From Pseudoscleropodium purum (taxonomy: Eukaryota > Streptophyta > Bryopsida > Hypnales > Brachytheciaceae), in contig OZ017799.1 in assembly GCA_963969395.1 (NCBI GenBank), positions 18,912,501 through 18,976,500 on the forward strand: a stretch of 64,000 bases of DNA, read 5' to 3'. How positions within the stretch are numbered: position 1 is the stretch's first letter; each line of letters starts with the position of its first letter. A program made the translations under genes and the position numbers. Positions 22,061 through 35,300 of this stretch are shown piece after piece. The notes under the pieces were generated by a model, which saw only the letters and a program-made list of their open reading frames with translations, was not told the origin of the DNA and did no database searches.

Positions 22061-25000
22061 TATCTAGAATTATGCATATCCCATCCTTCTTAGTACACAA
22101 ACAAAAATTTACATTAGTACAAAAAGATATTAAAAAACCCTTAAAAAAATCAATAATATTGCAATATTACCAATATAGGCAACATACATACTACTTCACA
22201 AAACAAAAGTTTAAAAAAATCAACCACTTGCTAATAACTACCCCCAAAAACTTTGCAATATAAATTTAATCATTCCTAAACTTAAACAACTAAAACTAAT
22301 ATTCTATATGCAATATATTTTATTACCATCCAAATTGACTAGCTAAATCTCCAAATAATACCAAAATGTCAATTATAGCCCAAAAATAAATAAATATTTA
22401 ATGAATTAGCTCAAATGGGACATCCCAATACAACCACTAAACTACCGTTTAGTATCATGAATTGTTACATTTTCTTGTCTCAATATTCTCACAAAAGCTA
22501 ATAGTCCAACAATCAATATAAGGATTTGAACCTCAAACTACGATATTTTTAAATCCTACACCATCGGCAATCACAATATATATACAAATAGGTCACATCT
22601 ACATTAATTTATTTCAATTTGTTCTCATATATTAATCAAAGTCCTACCTTGGCCTTTTTATGTTAATACTTATAGAGTCTCTTTCCTAACAAAGGTATGT
22701 AAGGTAGAACCACCTATACCTGATCATTTAAGCAATTAATGACATATAAGGAGTATGAGCAGATGCATATTTTTCCTTTGGAGAAAGATAAGGAATACAT
22801 GGTCTCCAATTTTTATGTAATTTCATTGGCAAAACTAAAATTACTGTGTTTTTTGGAAGGCAATAAGTAGGTAGAACCCATGGCCAAAGTTTAGAGTCAT
22901 GCAATTCCGATCATTCAAGAACTACATTCCCACCTACTACTTACTACTTTGCCACTCTCTAATTTGGAACATATGTCATGACCTTATTAGTCCCAACTTT
23001 GAAAAGAAAGAAAACACACATTCCAAGCTTTGGTTAAAATCTATTCCAACCTTGGCTGAAAATAAATGTACTATACAAGTTGGGTAACAAAGCCCAATTG
23101 GGTATAAGTGATTCTACGTTAGTCATGGTGTCACTCACTTTACCTTGGGGGCTTTGTGTAGGACAAAAGATGAATAGACTCTTAATGTATGCCAATCTCA
23201 AAACAAGATTGAAATCTTTCTTGCTTCATAAACCACTATTTGGCACTGTTGAGTCTTGTTAAGATTCTTGGAATGCTTGTTTGTTTGAAAATTTATATCA
23301 TTGGGTGGCCAAATTAGCACCAACATTTGGAGCAAAACCAATTTCAAAGTATCTTTGTAACTTGATAGACGATATACAGTGCCCTAACAATAATGATGTT
23401 GTTGCTTATCATATTAATATCACTTCTCCATTAAAGTCATTATTTTTTTTTAAATCATAAAATAAAACTACAAAAATCATCAATATTAAATCTAGTTTCA
23501 AATTCTCTTTTCAGCTTGAGAAAATTACAAATATTGTGAATTCATTCCCCCCTTTGAACTTGATTCATGTATGTTGAGTGACATAAAACTCGCACACAAT
23601 ATCATAGAATTGTAAAGCATGAAATATCTAAGCAACTTGCTTCAGCATTGTCATCATCTCCACTAATAAATGACAATGCAGACCACATATGAGTTCTTCC
23701 CTCATTGTGAATGCAACTCTTCAGGCCCTTATCTAGAGATTTCATAACTTGCTTAGTACCATTATGGATTAGATAAGATAATTTCTGAGAGTCTATACGC
23801 TTGAGAGCATTATGGGACATAATACCCGCTCCTAATAATTCATTACAAACGTCCATATTTGTAACTTTTTGCAAATCTAAAGGTGTAGAAAAAGAGTCAC
23901 ATATTGATTTTTTAGAATTTGTTTGTGCTTGGGAGAAAGTACCCCACTGTCTAAGTGTATATAAAATAGTGAAATTAGGTTGCCTTACCTTAAATTAATT
24001 ACCTCGTGGATCAATACTTGTATACATGGAGGCACATGCAACTCTACAAACCGGGCCTTGAACTAGTACACTGATCTACGCAATATACATGACTCTAGAT
24101 TGAATACATCATTGTGCAGCAACAATGAATATTTATACAATGTGGATTGTCAAGAAATTAGTGGGGGACAACCTAATTTCACTATTTTGTGTACAAATTT
24201 TGTATGTTGAATTTTGTGACATGATGTTGAATATTGTGCCTCTCTTTGAAGCTAAAATCCACCAATTTATGTCAAGCCACCTTCAATCAAATACCAAGAA
24301 TGATGAGCTGAGACAAGGACTATGACTGTCATCCAGTCACACATACAAATAGTCTCTAATGCCATGTCTGCACCTGGTTTTTATTTTGAAACTGTCTTAG
24401 TTTTGTTTAGTGTAGTTGGGATTCAAAAGAGGACTGGAAAGAGCATGTGTTTTTCAAACATTGTATGAATTGATTTTAAATTTTAAATGTGTAGATATGC
24501 AACTTACCCAATGTTGATGTACCTCAGATTCTCATGTTCAAAAGCCAAGCAGATTTTAGACTATAATTTTGTAAGGTTCACATCCAGGCAGTAAGATGGA
24601 GTCTTGGTGAAAAACAGTGCAGTTTTCTTATCAAAATTTAAGCTTAAAGTGATGCAGGGTCAATGTAATTTAATCCGGTTCAGTTTCCTGTAAAATTTTG
24701 CTAATTTTCATCGTCATTTGATCAAATTTAAATTTTGCATGAGAGCCCAATTTAAAACACCTGGAATTGTTAAAACAGATCAGCACAAGGGGCCGTTCCC
24801 ACCTGTCATTAGCGTGCCATGAACTCAGCTGTAAATTGTTGTGCGTTCCCACCTGCCTGATGACTTATCTACTGAACCTACGTGGCAGCCGAGGTGGCAT
24901 TGTCGTAAGAACACTCTTAAATCTAGTAATCACTTCTATATTGCTGCCCCACCGCACCAAAAGTACTCCCTGATAGAAACTTGGAAAACTTCAAGAAATG

Positions 25001-26815
25001 AAGATTTCAACAACTGCTGGCCATTCTTATCAGTATGTAATGGTCCGGGGACCATTAAGATTACATAAGAACAGTGGCTGCCCAAAGCAAAAATGAAGGG
25101 GATCCAACTAGAGAAAAATTCAATACACTGAATCTTTCCAACCATCACTTCAGGCACATTTGGATATCCCTACTGATATGATTTTCAAAGAGCCTGTAAG
25201 CAATCTACTTATACAAGTGGGGTGATGGGAAGTAAAGCAACCTATGTGGGATATTTGAATTAAGATTAGTAGGAACTTAACCGCTCATACCTAATCAAGT
25301 CAAATGCAAGAATTGTGGTCAATGTAGAACTTCACACCTCATATAGCTATAGTAAAATAACTTTCTTCAAGAAATTGTGAACTAACAAAAGTTGGTAAAT
25401 TAAGCTAACTTTTATCTCCAATTTCTTTTTGAGATTCAGAACCACCAATCCAAAGTTAGGGAAAAAAATTCACATAGGGGTTTGGAAGAACATGTTTTTA
25501 GACTTTGTGCAACAAGAAGTGCAATTCAATTCATCATTTCATCCACAAAGTGCACTTATTTGGTATCTTTAATCTTTAAAAAATAAAACATATCACTAGG
25601 GTACTCTATCAAAATGATTTAATTTATGAACCAATAGGTACATTCTTTATTTCTACAATGATCTAGAAAGTCATGAATTGGTCACTTGTGGATTGTCTAA
25701 CATTTTAGGGCTAATAAAAATATGATTTGCTATAAGATTTATTAATTTTGTATTTTAGGTGCAAGAACTGAGAGAAGGATTCTATTAAAAAGGTTAGTAC
25801 AAAGAAGACTTAAGCAAGAGAATTTTATAGTTGAAACTTGTAAGCAAAGGGAGGGACCAAAAGAGTATTTACAATATCCGATATCAAAGAGTGTTCAACA
25901 TTCTTTGATGAATAATGATTTAACCTTTAAAAGACCTTTTATCTCCTTAGGAGATAACTGAGAATTTGGATAGAATTATGTAATCTCAATTTTTAATGAG
26001 GTTTTTTGAAGATTGAAAAATACATTAGCTTTACTTGGATGTGACTTTTATTTCAGTTGGTGCATGGAAGCAAAATTTATGCAACACTTTGCTCTAAATA
26101 AAGTTCATCAATTGGAACAAAAAAATTTACAAAATTTCATGATATTGGAAATAAAATTTGTTGTTCAAAGAAAATATTTTTGTATATATGGAAAGATGTG
26201 ATTTATTCTATTTGGAATAGTGATGAAAAAGTGATGAAGAGATTTGTATTTTGGGAGAAATTGGAGCATCTTTTTCCAAAAAATATTGACACAATTTGTT
26301 TTTGAACTCACTTTTCAAATAAATAAATAAATGTTCCACATGGTTTAGTTTTTTTACTAGAACAATCTTATCATTGAAATTAATATCTTTTAATGCCATC
26401 TGAGAATCATAAACCAAATAGTTTTGTTTCAATCTTGTACATACTTCTATTTAAATGAACTTTTGAAGGATGAAAATCAATTTTTTTTTAATTCTAAGAC
26501 TTTGAATTCAATTTTTGAACATATAAAAGTATTTAGGGGTTAATATTCAATCTATGTAATCTTGATTTATAAATAGACTTCTATCTACTAGTAGAAATAT
26601 GGGTCACATTGACTAGTGAAAAGCCCCATGAATAGAACCACATGACCAACTAAAATAGATTTTGGTCTTCAAAGACATGTTTTCCAAGTCTACATGGCTT
26701 GTATTTTTACTAGTGATATATTTTTCATTGTTTTTGAAAGAGACCCTATTACTAATTATTGGTGTTCTATCATGATGAACTTTAGAAGTGAAAACCTCTC
26801 TATTACCAAGCTGCT
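22061..26815. other. Long AT-rich intergenic stretch
   Basis: I see no supportable gene. A 90-codon minus-strand frame at 23602-23874 is the most protein-like piece but matches nothing I know and has no clear splice context. A short perfect hairpin with 9-bp arms (TAATGGTCC/GGACCATTA) lies at 25038-25057 in a mildly GC-richer patch (24640-25100). A lone TTAA-type transposon end occurs beyond this interval near 26531-26543. Confidence 0.4.
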
Positions 26816-27099
26816 TGTTATGACTCAGATTCCAAAGTGCCTATTCTGCTAATGCTTCCTCATGGATTTCATATTCGATTACTATTCTCCAACTCAACCA
26901 CTCCGAATTAATACTTCTCTTAACATAACCTAAACTAAGTAGGAATAAGAATATAAATGGGGTCAATCATAATATGTCGAAATACAAGAACATCTTCTTC
27001 CATTACAAATCAATCATAGAATCAACACAAAGAGATATTGAAGCAAAGGACTCATCATTAGAAATAGTTCTTACATTAACGTATGTCAAGTGAGGGACA
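26816..27099 (-). repeat. Candidate lone LTR with adjoining internal fragment
   Basis: On the minus strand this block runs from TGTCCCTCAC (27099) to AGTCATAACA (26816), the TG...CA form of an LTR. Just upstream of it on that strand lies a purine-rich run (CAGTGAGGGGAGCAA) like a polypurine tract, followed outward to about 27260 by sequence resembling the last part of a Gypsy pol region. No second LTR was found, so this would be a truncated relic. Confidence 0.3.
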
Positions 27100-30000
27100 T
27101 TGCTCCCCTCACTGAGCTTAAGTTCAAGCTTTGGTCCACGAACCCTAAGTAACCGTCTTGTCCTCTACTAGTAAGACCCGCTTCTCGTCCATCGTATAAT
27201 CTTGTCCCTTGGAACGATGTAGTCGTAACACTGCTCTTCAACATGCCTTTCCCTCCAACCACTAAAAACGATTAGAGAATCATATAATGTAGTCTTTTCA
27301 TCCAAATTCCAATTAGTTTTGGCTATATAGAAAATACATGTACATATAGCTTAGTAACACTTGATAAGATATAAGTTTAAGTCTCATGTATTTATCTTTT
27401 TTCCAATTTTAATTTGAATGAGTCTATACAAGAATTTGAAATACATGCCACACAAAACAATGAACTAGTTGTTTTAAAGGTAGCATAACATCTTGCCAAA
27501 GGATCTCCTAACATTAGCTATCTCTTATGTTTTAAATTCTAAAGCCAAAAGCCTCAGTTTTATAACTTTTCAAAATGCTTTTTTTTACTATACTTTCTTA
27601 TTTCAACAAAAGACCAAGAGCCATGTGACTGAAAATTGCATTGAGAATTATATTTAGAATTATATTATCTACAAAGTTATTTTCTACATCGATGAACTCA
27701 TAATAATTCTCATTTTGTAGTTGGTGATTAGTATTCATATTGACATTTTAATTCAATTTTAAATACTACTGTAGTACAACTTGAACTATCTTGCTATAAA
27801 TTATGTGTTTTTGGCATAAATATAGTTGACAATTGATGCTATCATATTGACATTTAGTGCTTGTAATAAGTATTAAGAACACTACATTTTTTTTATTACA
27901 ATAGTGTTGTGTGAGTTACAATTGTGAAGAGAAGCAACTTCTCATCAACACATGTCATATGTGTGGCCCAACTTTTCCTTGAATTAGCTTTGTAGATTGA
28001 TTGGAGTAAATAGATTCTTTAGTAATAGATTGGGATTCAATTCGAAGTTCTATTTCAAGAGTAAATTCAATTTTGTTGTATTCTAATGTAGTTTTAATTG
28101 AATTGGGTGTGCAATTGGGATTCAAAGTTCTAGAGTTGCATTAGAAAGTCACCACTTCATGAATGCAATGAGCACACTACACATAGCAAAAGGTTCATTC
28201 ATTGTTTCATTATATGAACGATTGCTTTTAGATTTCCATTAGAAAAAATATAAAGAAAGAAGAGGTACATCAGAATCTCCAAAGACAAGAATAGTCCCTC
28301 TTATGGAACACAATGGGAAGTTATGTGTTTTTACTATGACCACCCTATAATGTATTTTGTTTTTCTAAAAAAAACAAATACTATTGTCAACTGCTTATAT
28401 AGGAATTTTTCTCTTTGAATAATATTGATATTTACATTTTTAGTCAAAATATTCACTTTCCATAGAAAATTATAGACTTCAGTAAATAGCTCTATATGGA
28501 TGACACTAAATACTTTTTGAATGTAGCATGGTTCTAACATGAAAATGAAAATAATGATTCAAACACATTGCTAAATAAATTCATGATAAGTGTATAGTAA
28601 GTTTATGGTATGTAAATCATATGAGATGTCCTAGATGTGTATGTTCTTCCATTTTTTTCCTCATCATGCAATGCAACTATACACATGATATATCCTATAT
28701 GCGCCACTAATTCAAAATTATCATCACTTAGTATACATCTTCAAAATTAACGAGTACCTACCTATGTGAAAGAAACAATTTTTTGACTTCTATCAAAAAA
28801 AGCTTTGACTCATCATAAATTTTGCATACAATATTGAAATGCTACATTTTGTGGTGTGTTGGAAGCCCCTTTCACTTGCCAAGAAGAAAATATGAAAATT
28901 TGGCTTGTCTAATAATTATAGTAACTAGGTAGAGTAGCAAGAAGTGGCAATTTGGGGTGTACCTGCCTCAATCCTTCAAATGCTTGAGGTACCAAATTCT
29001 CTCGTCACTAAAACTTGGAAGTTCAATAAACATACTCAAGTTATTATTTTCAATATATTTTCAATATTTGAAATTATTTTGAAAGTCTAATTGTAGTATC
29101 AAAAATCTAATTATGAAAAGAAATGATTGTGTATTTTCTATTCAAGATTTTGTGCAAGGGATTCTATTGCTAATCTTAATTTTCTAGTGTCCAAGGCTCT
29201 CAAATATACAAGATCTTAAAGAAAAAAACTCATGAAAAATTCATTTAGAAAAAATAAAAGAATAGATTTAGAAAAGCCATAATTTGATTCCAAGGTTATG
29301 CAAGTTTTGTCCTTTAATCCTCATGTATTTGTGACCAATTTTTTCGATGTGACATGTGAAAAGAAGATTGAAAGACTTCAAATTGGTTTCATAGTTTTAA
29401 CACCCTCATGATCAACTTTTTCTTCATATAATTAGAACTAGTACTTAAAATTTTGACTATTTAAGCAATGAGATTCCTTCGTATGATTCAGCAAAACCAT
29501 TGTATTGTCTGCATTCAATGAGAAGAAGATTTCAGTTAGTTGGTGCACACACTTTGCCAACCTATAAACCGGTTCGGTTGCAACTTGCATGTCGAGCTAT
29601 ATTCATATTCACATTCACGATACTCATCTACACCTAGAATGAGTGTACCTTCAGACTTTGATTGCGGCATCTGATTAAGAAAATTTCTCCAAATCTCTTC
29701 TAACTTAGCGAAACCCCAAACCCTCAAATCTTGGACTGATATGGATAGGGAGACATTGGGAAGAGGGCACACCTATCTCAGTTTTGTGTCTTCGGATTCA
29801 CGTGTGAAGTGTACCAACTTAGGTTGCATTTCATAATAGGAGTGTCGGCCTTGCAATTACACTCCAGGATTTTCAGTTTGATTACCAAATTAACCCAGTT
29901 TTCCGTTCCTATACGTACCAGCCTCCTCAGAGAGTTCGAAATGCATTTCAGAAAACTCCTTCTTCTGTGGCCAGCTGCGACGTGTGCATCTTGTCGGAGT

Positions 30001-30476
30001 ACGATAGTGGGATTCGAGTGCAAGTCAGATTACCAATACAATGTCAAAGCCTACCATGAGGTACAAGTTCTCATTAAGAGAAAATAAATTCATTCTCGGT
30101 GAAACACATTGCCTGTGCATTTGATCACTCAAAAGCATACTTTATACTCCAGAGTATTGAAATTAACGTAGTTTGGACTGAAGTTGTTTCCCCTACAGCT
30201 TTCGAACAAAATCAACCAAAGCCAGATGCACTGGATTTCTGCAACACCTCAGACTCTAGCTAGCAAGTACCGTGATCAGTACGCAGTCACTGTCTGCGGC
30301 ATTTGATCACTAGAACACCATAAAATCAAACCTCATTTCACTGAAAACACAGTTGCAATCGTCAGTCTCATTATCGCTTATCTTACAATTTACAGACTGA
30401 TTTCCAACTCCAGAGCTCCACTGCTACCACAGGCAACAGTTGCGTACATTCAAAGTTCAGTCCAAATGATGACAAG
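27100..30476. other. Intergenic DNA, no recognised gene
   Basis: 27.3-29.5 kb is AT-rich and shows nothing. From about 29530 to 30470 the GC content is higher, with overlapping short frames on both strands (for example 29536-29772 minus, 29809-30087 plus), none recognisable. This could be the 3'-UTR or flank of the minus-strand DUF1348 gene or a non-coding transcript. Confidence 0.35.
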
Positions 30477-31714
30477 CTATTGAGCATCAGGCCGGAAATA
30501 CCTTCGCTGGGATTCCTGGATGGGGACATCGTTGGCACTCATGTCACGCCGACGCATGAGCCCGTTCTCCTCGAACTCCCACAACTCATTTCCATGCGTC
30601 CGAAACCTGCAAACAACAAACATGCACCTATTGTTGAAGAAGTCATTTTTTATCATTAACCAATACAACTAGCTCTTCATAAGTTTGGCATGCTGATCCA
30701 AATACTGCAACGCATCCTTCGGTGTGCACCCTCCATATGAACACATACAAATTTGACAATCTAACCATAAGAAACTGTGCTCCAGAACAGAGGTGGACAT
30801 TTCAAGTGTCCCTTGAAGGCAAAACCTTATTGCAACAGCTACCTAAACGTGCAACACTCCAGAACTTTGCACGATTACATAGGTTATTGAATTTACATTA
30901 TTGAATTTGAGAATGTACACGTCAACATCGGAACTCGTGTCAGAATTTAACTACCAATATAACTTTGAACGTCTATAACTTTTGCGTGTTGTTTCCAAAT
31001 TCTGCATATTCTGATGCATCGGAATCTCGTTGCAATTGCTAACACGAATCGATAAAAAAATTCGTCAGGTTAATGATAGCAACTACACACGGAGAGTCGC
31101 AATTAGGTGTGGTTCCAGTGACACTCCAAAATCTTGCACGATTACTTACTGATTTGAGAAAATTATACCTCAACACCAGAACTCGTGCCAGATTTTAGCT
31201 CATCTACCCACATAACTTTGAACGCTGACAACTTTTGCACGTCGTATCCAAATCATGCACACTCTGATGCATCGGAATCCCTTGCAATTGCTAACAAGAA
31301 TCGATATAAAAAATTGGTCAGATTAACGATAGAAACTACACACAGAGAGTCGCTATTAGGTATGGATCCGTGAATTTCATCCAGTGAGAGAAGAGAACTA
31401 ACTAACCATTGTCCGGCCTCATTGCGCCACTCGTACTCGAAGCGCACGGCAATGTGGTTGTCCGTGAAGGCCCAGAGCTCCTTCATCAGTCGGTAGTCGT
31501 GCTCCTGCGCCCATTTGCGTGTGAGAAACTCTTTAATGGCGTCCCGGCCTTGGAAAAACTCCGTGCGGTTGCGCCACTCCGAGTCCTTGGTGTACGCCAG
31601 CGCCACCACGTCAGGGTTACGGGTGTTCCACGCCGCTTCCGCGGCCTTCACTTTCGCAAGCGCTGATTCTCGTGTGAATGGAGGAAACGGTGGCTTTTGT
31701 TCCACTTCCGCCAT
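30477..31714 (-). CDS. DUF1348 protein, NTF2/SnoaL-like fold (two exons)
   Basis: Exon 1 is 31714-31407 and exon 2 is 30606-30477, joined in phase across an 800-base GT-AG intron: GGACAATG/GTTAGT and TTTGCAG/GTTTCGG. The product is 145 residues, the usual size for DUF1348 proteins, a small alpha+beta-barrel domain related to NTF2/SnoaL. Diagnostic text includes [50 protein letters not shown], then [12 protein letters not shown] and the DMSANDVPI segment near the C-terminus. Family function is not established; the fold suggests binding of a small molecule. No signal peptide is seen. The family is mainly bacterial and fungal, so an old lateral acquisition is possible. Its intron and 5' flank contain tandem duplications. 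Confidence 0.9.
30853..31369 (-). repeat. Tandem duplication inside the DUF1348 intron
   Basis: The segments 30853-31115 and 31121-31369 are diverged copies of one another lying head to tail. Shared landmarks in order are ACACTCCA, TTGCACGATTAC, AACTCGTG, ATAACTTTGAACG, ACTTTTGC, CTGATGCATCGGAATC, TTGCAATTGCTAACA and CTACACAC followed by GAGAGTCGC. Together they make up most of the 800-base intron, so the intron grew by duplication. Confidence 0.85.
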
Positions 31715-31720
31715 CTCAAG

Positions 31721-32370
31721 AAGCTATACACATTCACAGACGATGACACACACGCATGAATTTATTTGAACTCATAGTGAATTTGAACTCGTCGCATCAC
31801 CCATCAAGCCTCCAAGCTCCTCTGCCCCAAACCCTAATTCTGCAATTTCGTTTCAGAGGTGAAACACGCAAATGATTTAACCGAACGGAATGCCAGCCGC
31901 GATTTCTACTCCGTTCTGTGGCACTAGAAATTCGTACTCCTTACCAATCTAGACGAGCTACACACATTCAAATCGATCACAACCACTGTCACGACACCCA
32001 CGAATTTGAAATTCACTTCGAATTACACATCCAGTTCAATGCTCTATACCTCTACCCAAATCCTAATTCGGCAATTCCCTTTCAAAACATGAAACACACA
32101 CATGCATGATTCAACCGAACGAAATACTACCCACGAATAATCTCCCTTACGACACTAGAAATCTGTTATCCTCTCAAATCAAAACGAGCTACACACATTC
32201 ACCCTGATATCACAACCACAAATTTGTCACGGCACACATAAATTGCAAATTAATTTGGGATCAATCATCAAGTTCAAAGCTGCCCAAATCCTAATTCTGC
32301 AATTTCCTTTCAAAACATGAAACTCACACATGATTAAATAGAAAAGAATGGCAAACCTCGAGTAGTAAGT
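31721..32370 (-). repeat. Three tandem copies of a ~232-bp unit 5' of DUF1348
   Basis: Units begin near 31721, 31955 and 32186, each with AGCTA(C/T)ACACATTCA. They share AACCCTAATTCTGCAATT or AAATCCTAATTC, GAAACAC or GAAACTCACACATGATT, and CACTAGAAAT. The third is cut short near 32370. They begin within ten bases of the start codon, so they form the 5'-UTR or proximal promoter of the minus-strand gene. Confidence 0.8.
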
Positions 32371-35300
32371 AGCTCCTTGTGCAGGAGTCGAAATGCGGCA
32401 AACTCCTAGAAAATCGAAACACAGGTTCAGTGAGGATTGTAGTGCGAGTGTTTAGCGACTTAAGCTTGCTGGTGCTCCCATCGCAATTTCTAGGGGTCGT
32501 TCCTGCCACAGAATTCTTGAGCTCTTGCTTCGAAATTGCAAGCGTTTGGAAAGGCCTTTCCTTCACATCCACTGTGGATATGTATTCTAGACCCAGTTGC
32601 CATAGCATTCTTTTGAGTATCAATGACGAGTGGTGATGTCATAACATTCTTAGAGAAGGAGAGACATTGAACATGGACAATTGGGAATTTGGAAAGAGCA
32701 AAGGAAATTGGTTGAAAATCTTTGAAATTTGGTGTTATTAGTAAAGTTCACACTTTAGTTGTTATTATGAGTGTTCAAAAAGTGCATATAAATTCATTTC
32801 TTAACCTATAAACAATGGGGAGGATGTTTTCAAATGAATGACAAAGAATCTCTTCATGTAGGGTAAAAGTGCAACTATTCATCCTCCAAATTTTGTGTGA
32901 AAACAAAAGGTCATCTATAGTAGTTTGACTTACGATGAGCCCTTTTGCAATTTTTTGAGTTAACGATTCACACAATATAAAAACATTTGATTTCCATGGT
33001 GACTAGCTCATCATTTAAAGGTTAAAGCATCTCTATTGTTGCACTTCAAATATGAGTCACCAAAACTTTTGCAACAAGTTTGTCAACCCAAACTAAAGTG
33101 GTAAGAGTTCTTGCCCCTCATTGTAGCCCTCCCAATTTAGTTCTTTAAATGACTAGCTACGGTTATTCCTTCATTTCCACATTTGACATCTTCCTTACTT
33201 ATTCATTGTGTAAGAAAGAAAGAGTTTTTCTTTTCACACGCAAAGTTTGAAATAGCCTCCACTATTTTGGAATAGACTCAACTTTAGATGTGTTGAAAAT
33301 GTCTAAGTACCCTCATCCTTGGCATCCGAAGGGCTAACTTTGAAGATCCTATAATCATTTTTTGAAATGGCATTATTTTAAAGGGACTTACTACCAATCC
33401 ATACTTGCCAAAATCTTTTGAGGACCTACTTGGCAGCCCTAATAGAAATGCTCTAAGACATTTGCTTATATCACTTGTAATATCAAACAAAAATATAATA
33501 TAAAAAGAATACTTTAAATAAATTCAAGAAATCCTTGTGAAATCCTTGACTCTTCATGAATTAGAAGTTTAGAATTCATCTTTGGATTTGTTTGGTCAAG
33601 TAAGTGCAATGTCCATATTTCATCTCAATTTGCAAAATTTGTAATATATATGGGAACTAGAAATAGCTATAAAGCACATCAAATATTAAATGAATTTTAT
33701 ACCATTGCTATTAGGATAAATCAATCAATAGAAAATTAAAAGTTATAGAATACACAAACTCATGGCTACATAGATATGGATATATTGCAAGATTGAATAA
33801 TAAGGATCAATAAATTTAGAAAGTTCTCTCTTGTGTTGCAACCATATTTCTAGCTCAACATATCTCATAGGACTTCCAATTTCAAGTTACGGTTTCCAAT
33901 GTCAAAACTAGCAAATGGCATAGCAATGGCATTTTTCATTCAATGGTTCATGGCTATCACCGTTTAGCCAAGGCCCACTTACAACACCAATTGTGTGATT
34001 AGATGAGATGTTGGTTACAAAGGTTAGTAAAGGAAATCACTGTTTTTTAATCCCTATTAGACTAGATTACAAACCTGTTTTATATGATGAGAACCTTGCT
34101 ATCAAGTATTTTTATTAGCCATAATTTTAATCATTCATTTGATTGTTATAACTTAGATCAAAGGTTTCAAAATTGATCTCAAGGAAAATTGCATTGCAAT
34201 AATATGACGTCAATGCTATTGTTGATCAATTACTTTAGTTCCTTGAAATGGAGAAGCACTTGCTTGATCATTATTGTTCGTTATTGTTCCATTGTTGTTC
34301 CATTAAGGTAATTTCACACTTGTAGGAAAGAGCGTTGGTACGAGGACATTTATCGTAGCACAATTGGTTGCCATGTAGACCTACGGCCAGCAAAAGATCC
34401 CAAGCCGATGTGTCAAAGGAGTTGGCAATAGCTAAGGTCATTTTTGTGTGGTTGTAGCAGCTGTTCATTTTTTAAAGTGGAAGCTTACTTGGCATTAGTA
34501 GTATGGCGTTGCATCAAGCAAAAACGTAGATATTGGCATTAGAGGAGCGCTTATACATATTGGTTGCTCCATAGGGCAATTAACAAAGAGCGGCATTATT
34601 TTCGTAAAGAGTTTGATATCAAAATCTCAAGAGTGAATGGCCATTCCATGTAGTGCATGCATGTTGATTCGTCCTTGCACACAATTGAATTGGGGCGGTT
34701 GCATAGAGGCAACGAAATCCTACAAATCACAAGTCCGCCTTAGTGCTCATCGTGCATGAGCAACAATATTGCATGATTCAGTGCTACAAGACAGCGTGTG
34801 CACTATAATCTGAGGAAACAGTAGAAGTGCCAGGAATTGGGAGTGACAACATAGAACTTGTGTAGAAAGGCAACGCCATGATGATCAACAAATTTGTCGT
34901 CTTGTTGGAACAGAATACACTTCAAAAATGCAAAGAGTGTATGAACAGAAGTAGAAAGCTAGCACATATATGTTTTTTTGTGCACTTGTGGAAATTGTTG
35001 GAAGAAATTTCAAAATCATAGTGCTACATCGTCCCCTACTTGATCACGGCATGGCAAGCACAGAGCATGCACAATCTTTGAAGGCCGAAAACACAATGAT
35101 TTCCAATTTAGTAGAATACTATTTTTCTCACCTTCTAGTGTTTAGTTGCACGTCGCAGCATGTGCACAACAACTCCTTCACATCAACCAGATTATAGAAG
35201 CGTAACACAAAAATCTGCATGCATGCTTCCAGTGCTACAAGTACTGCGGATTTCTTGGATAGAATTTGCTTCCAACAACTAACTTTATCGACAAGCTTTC

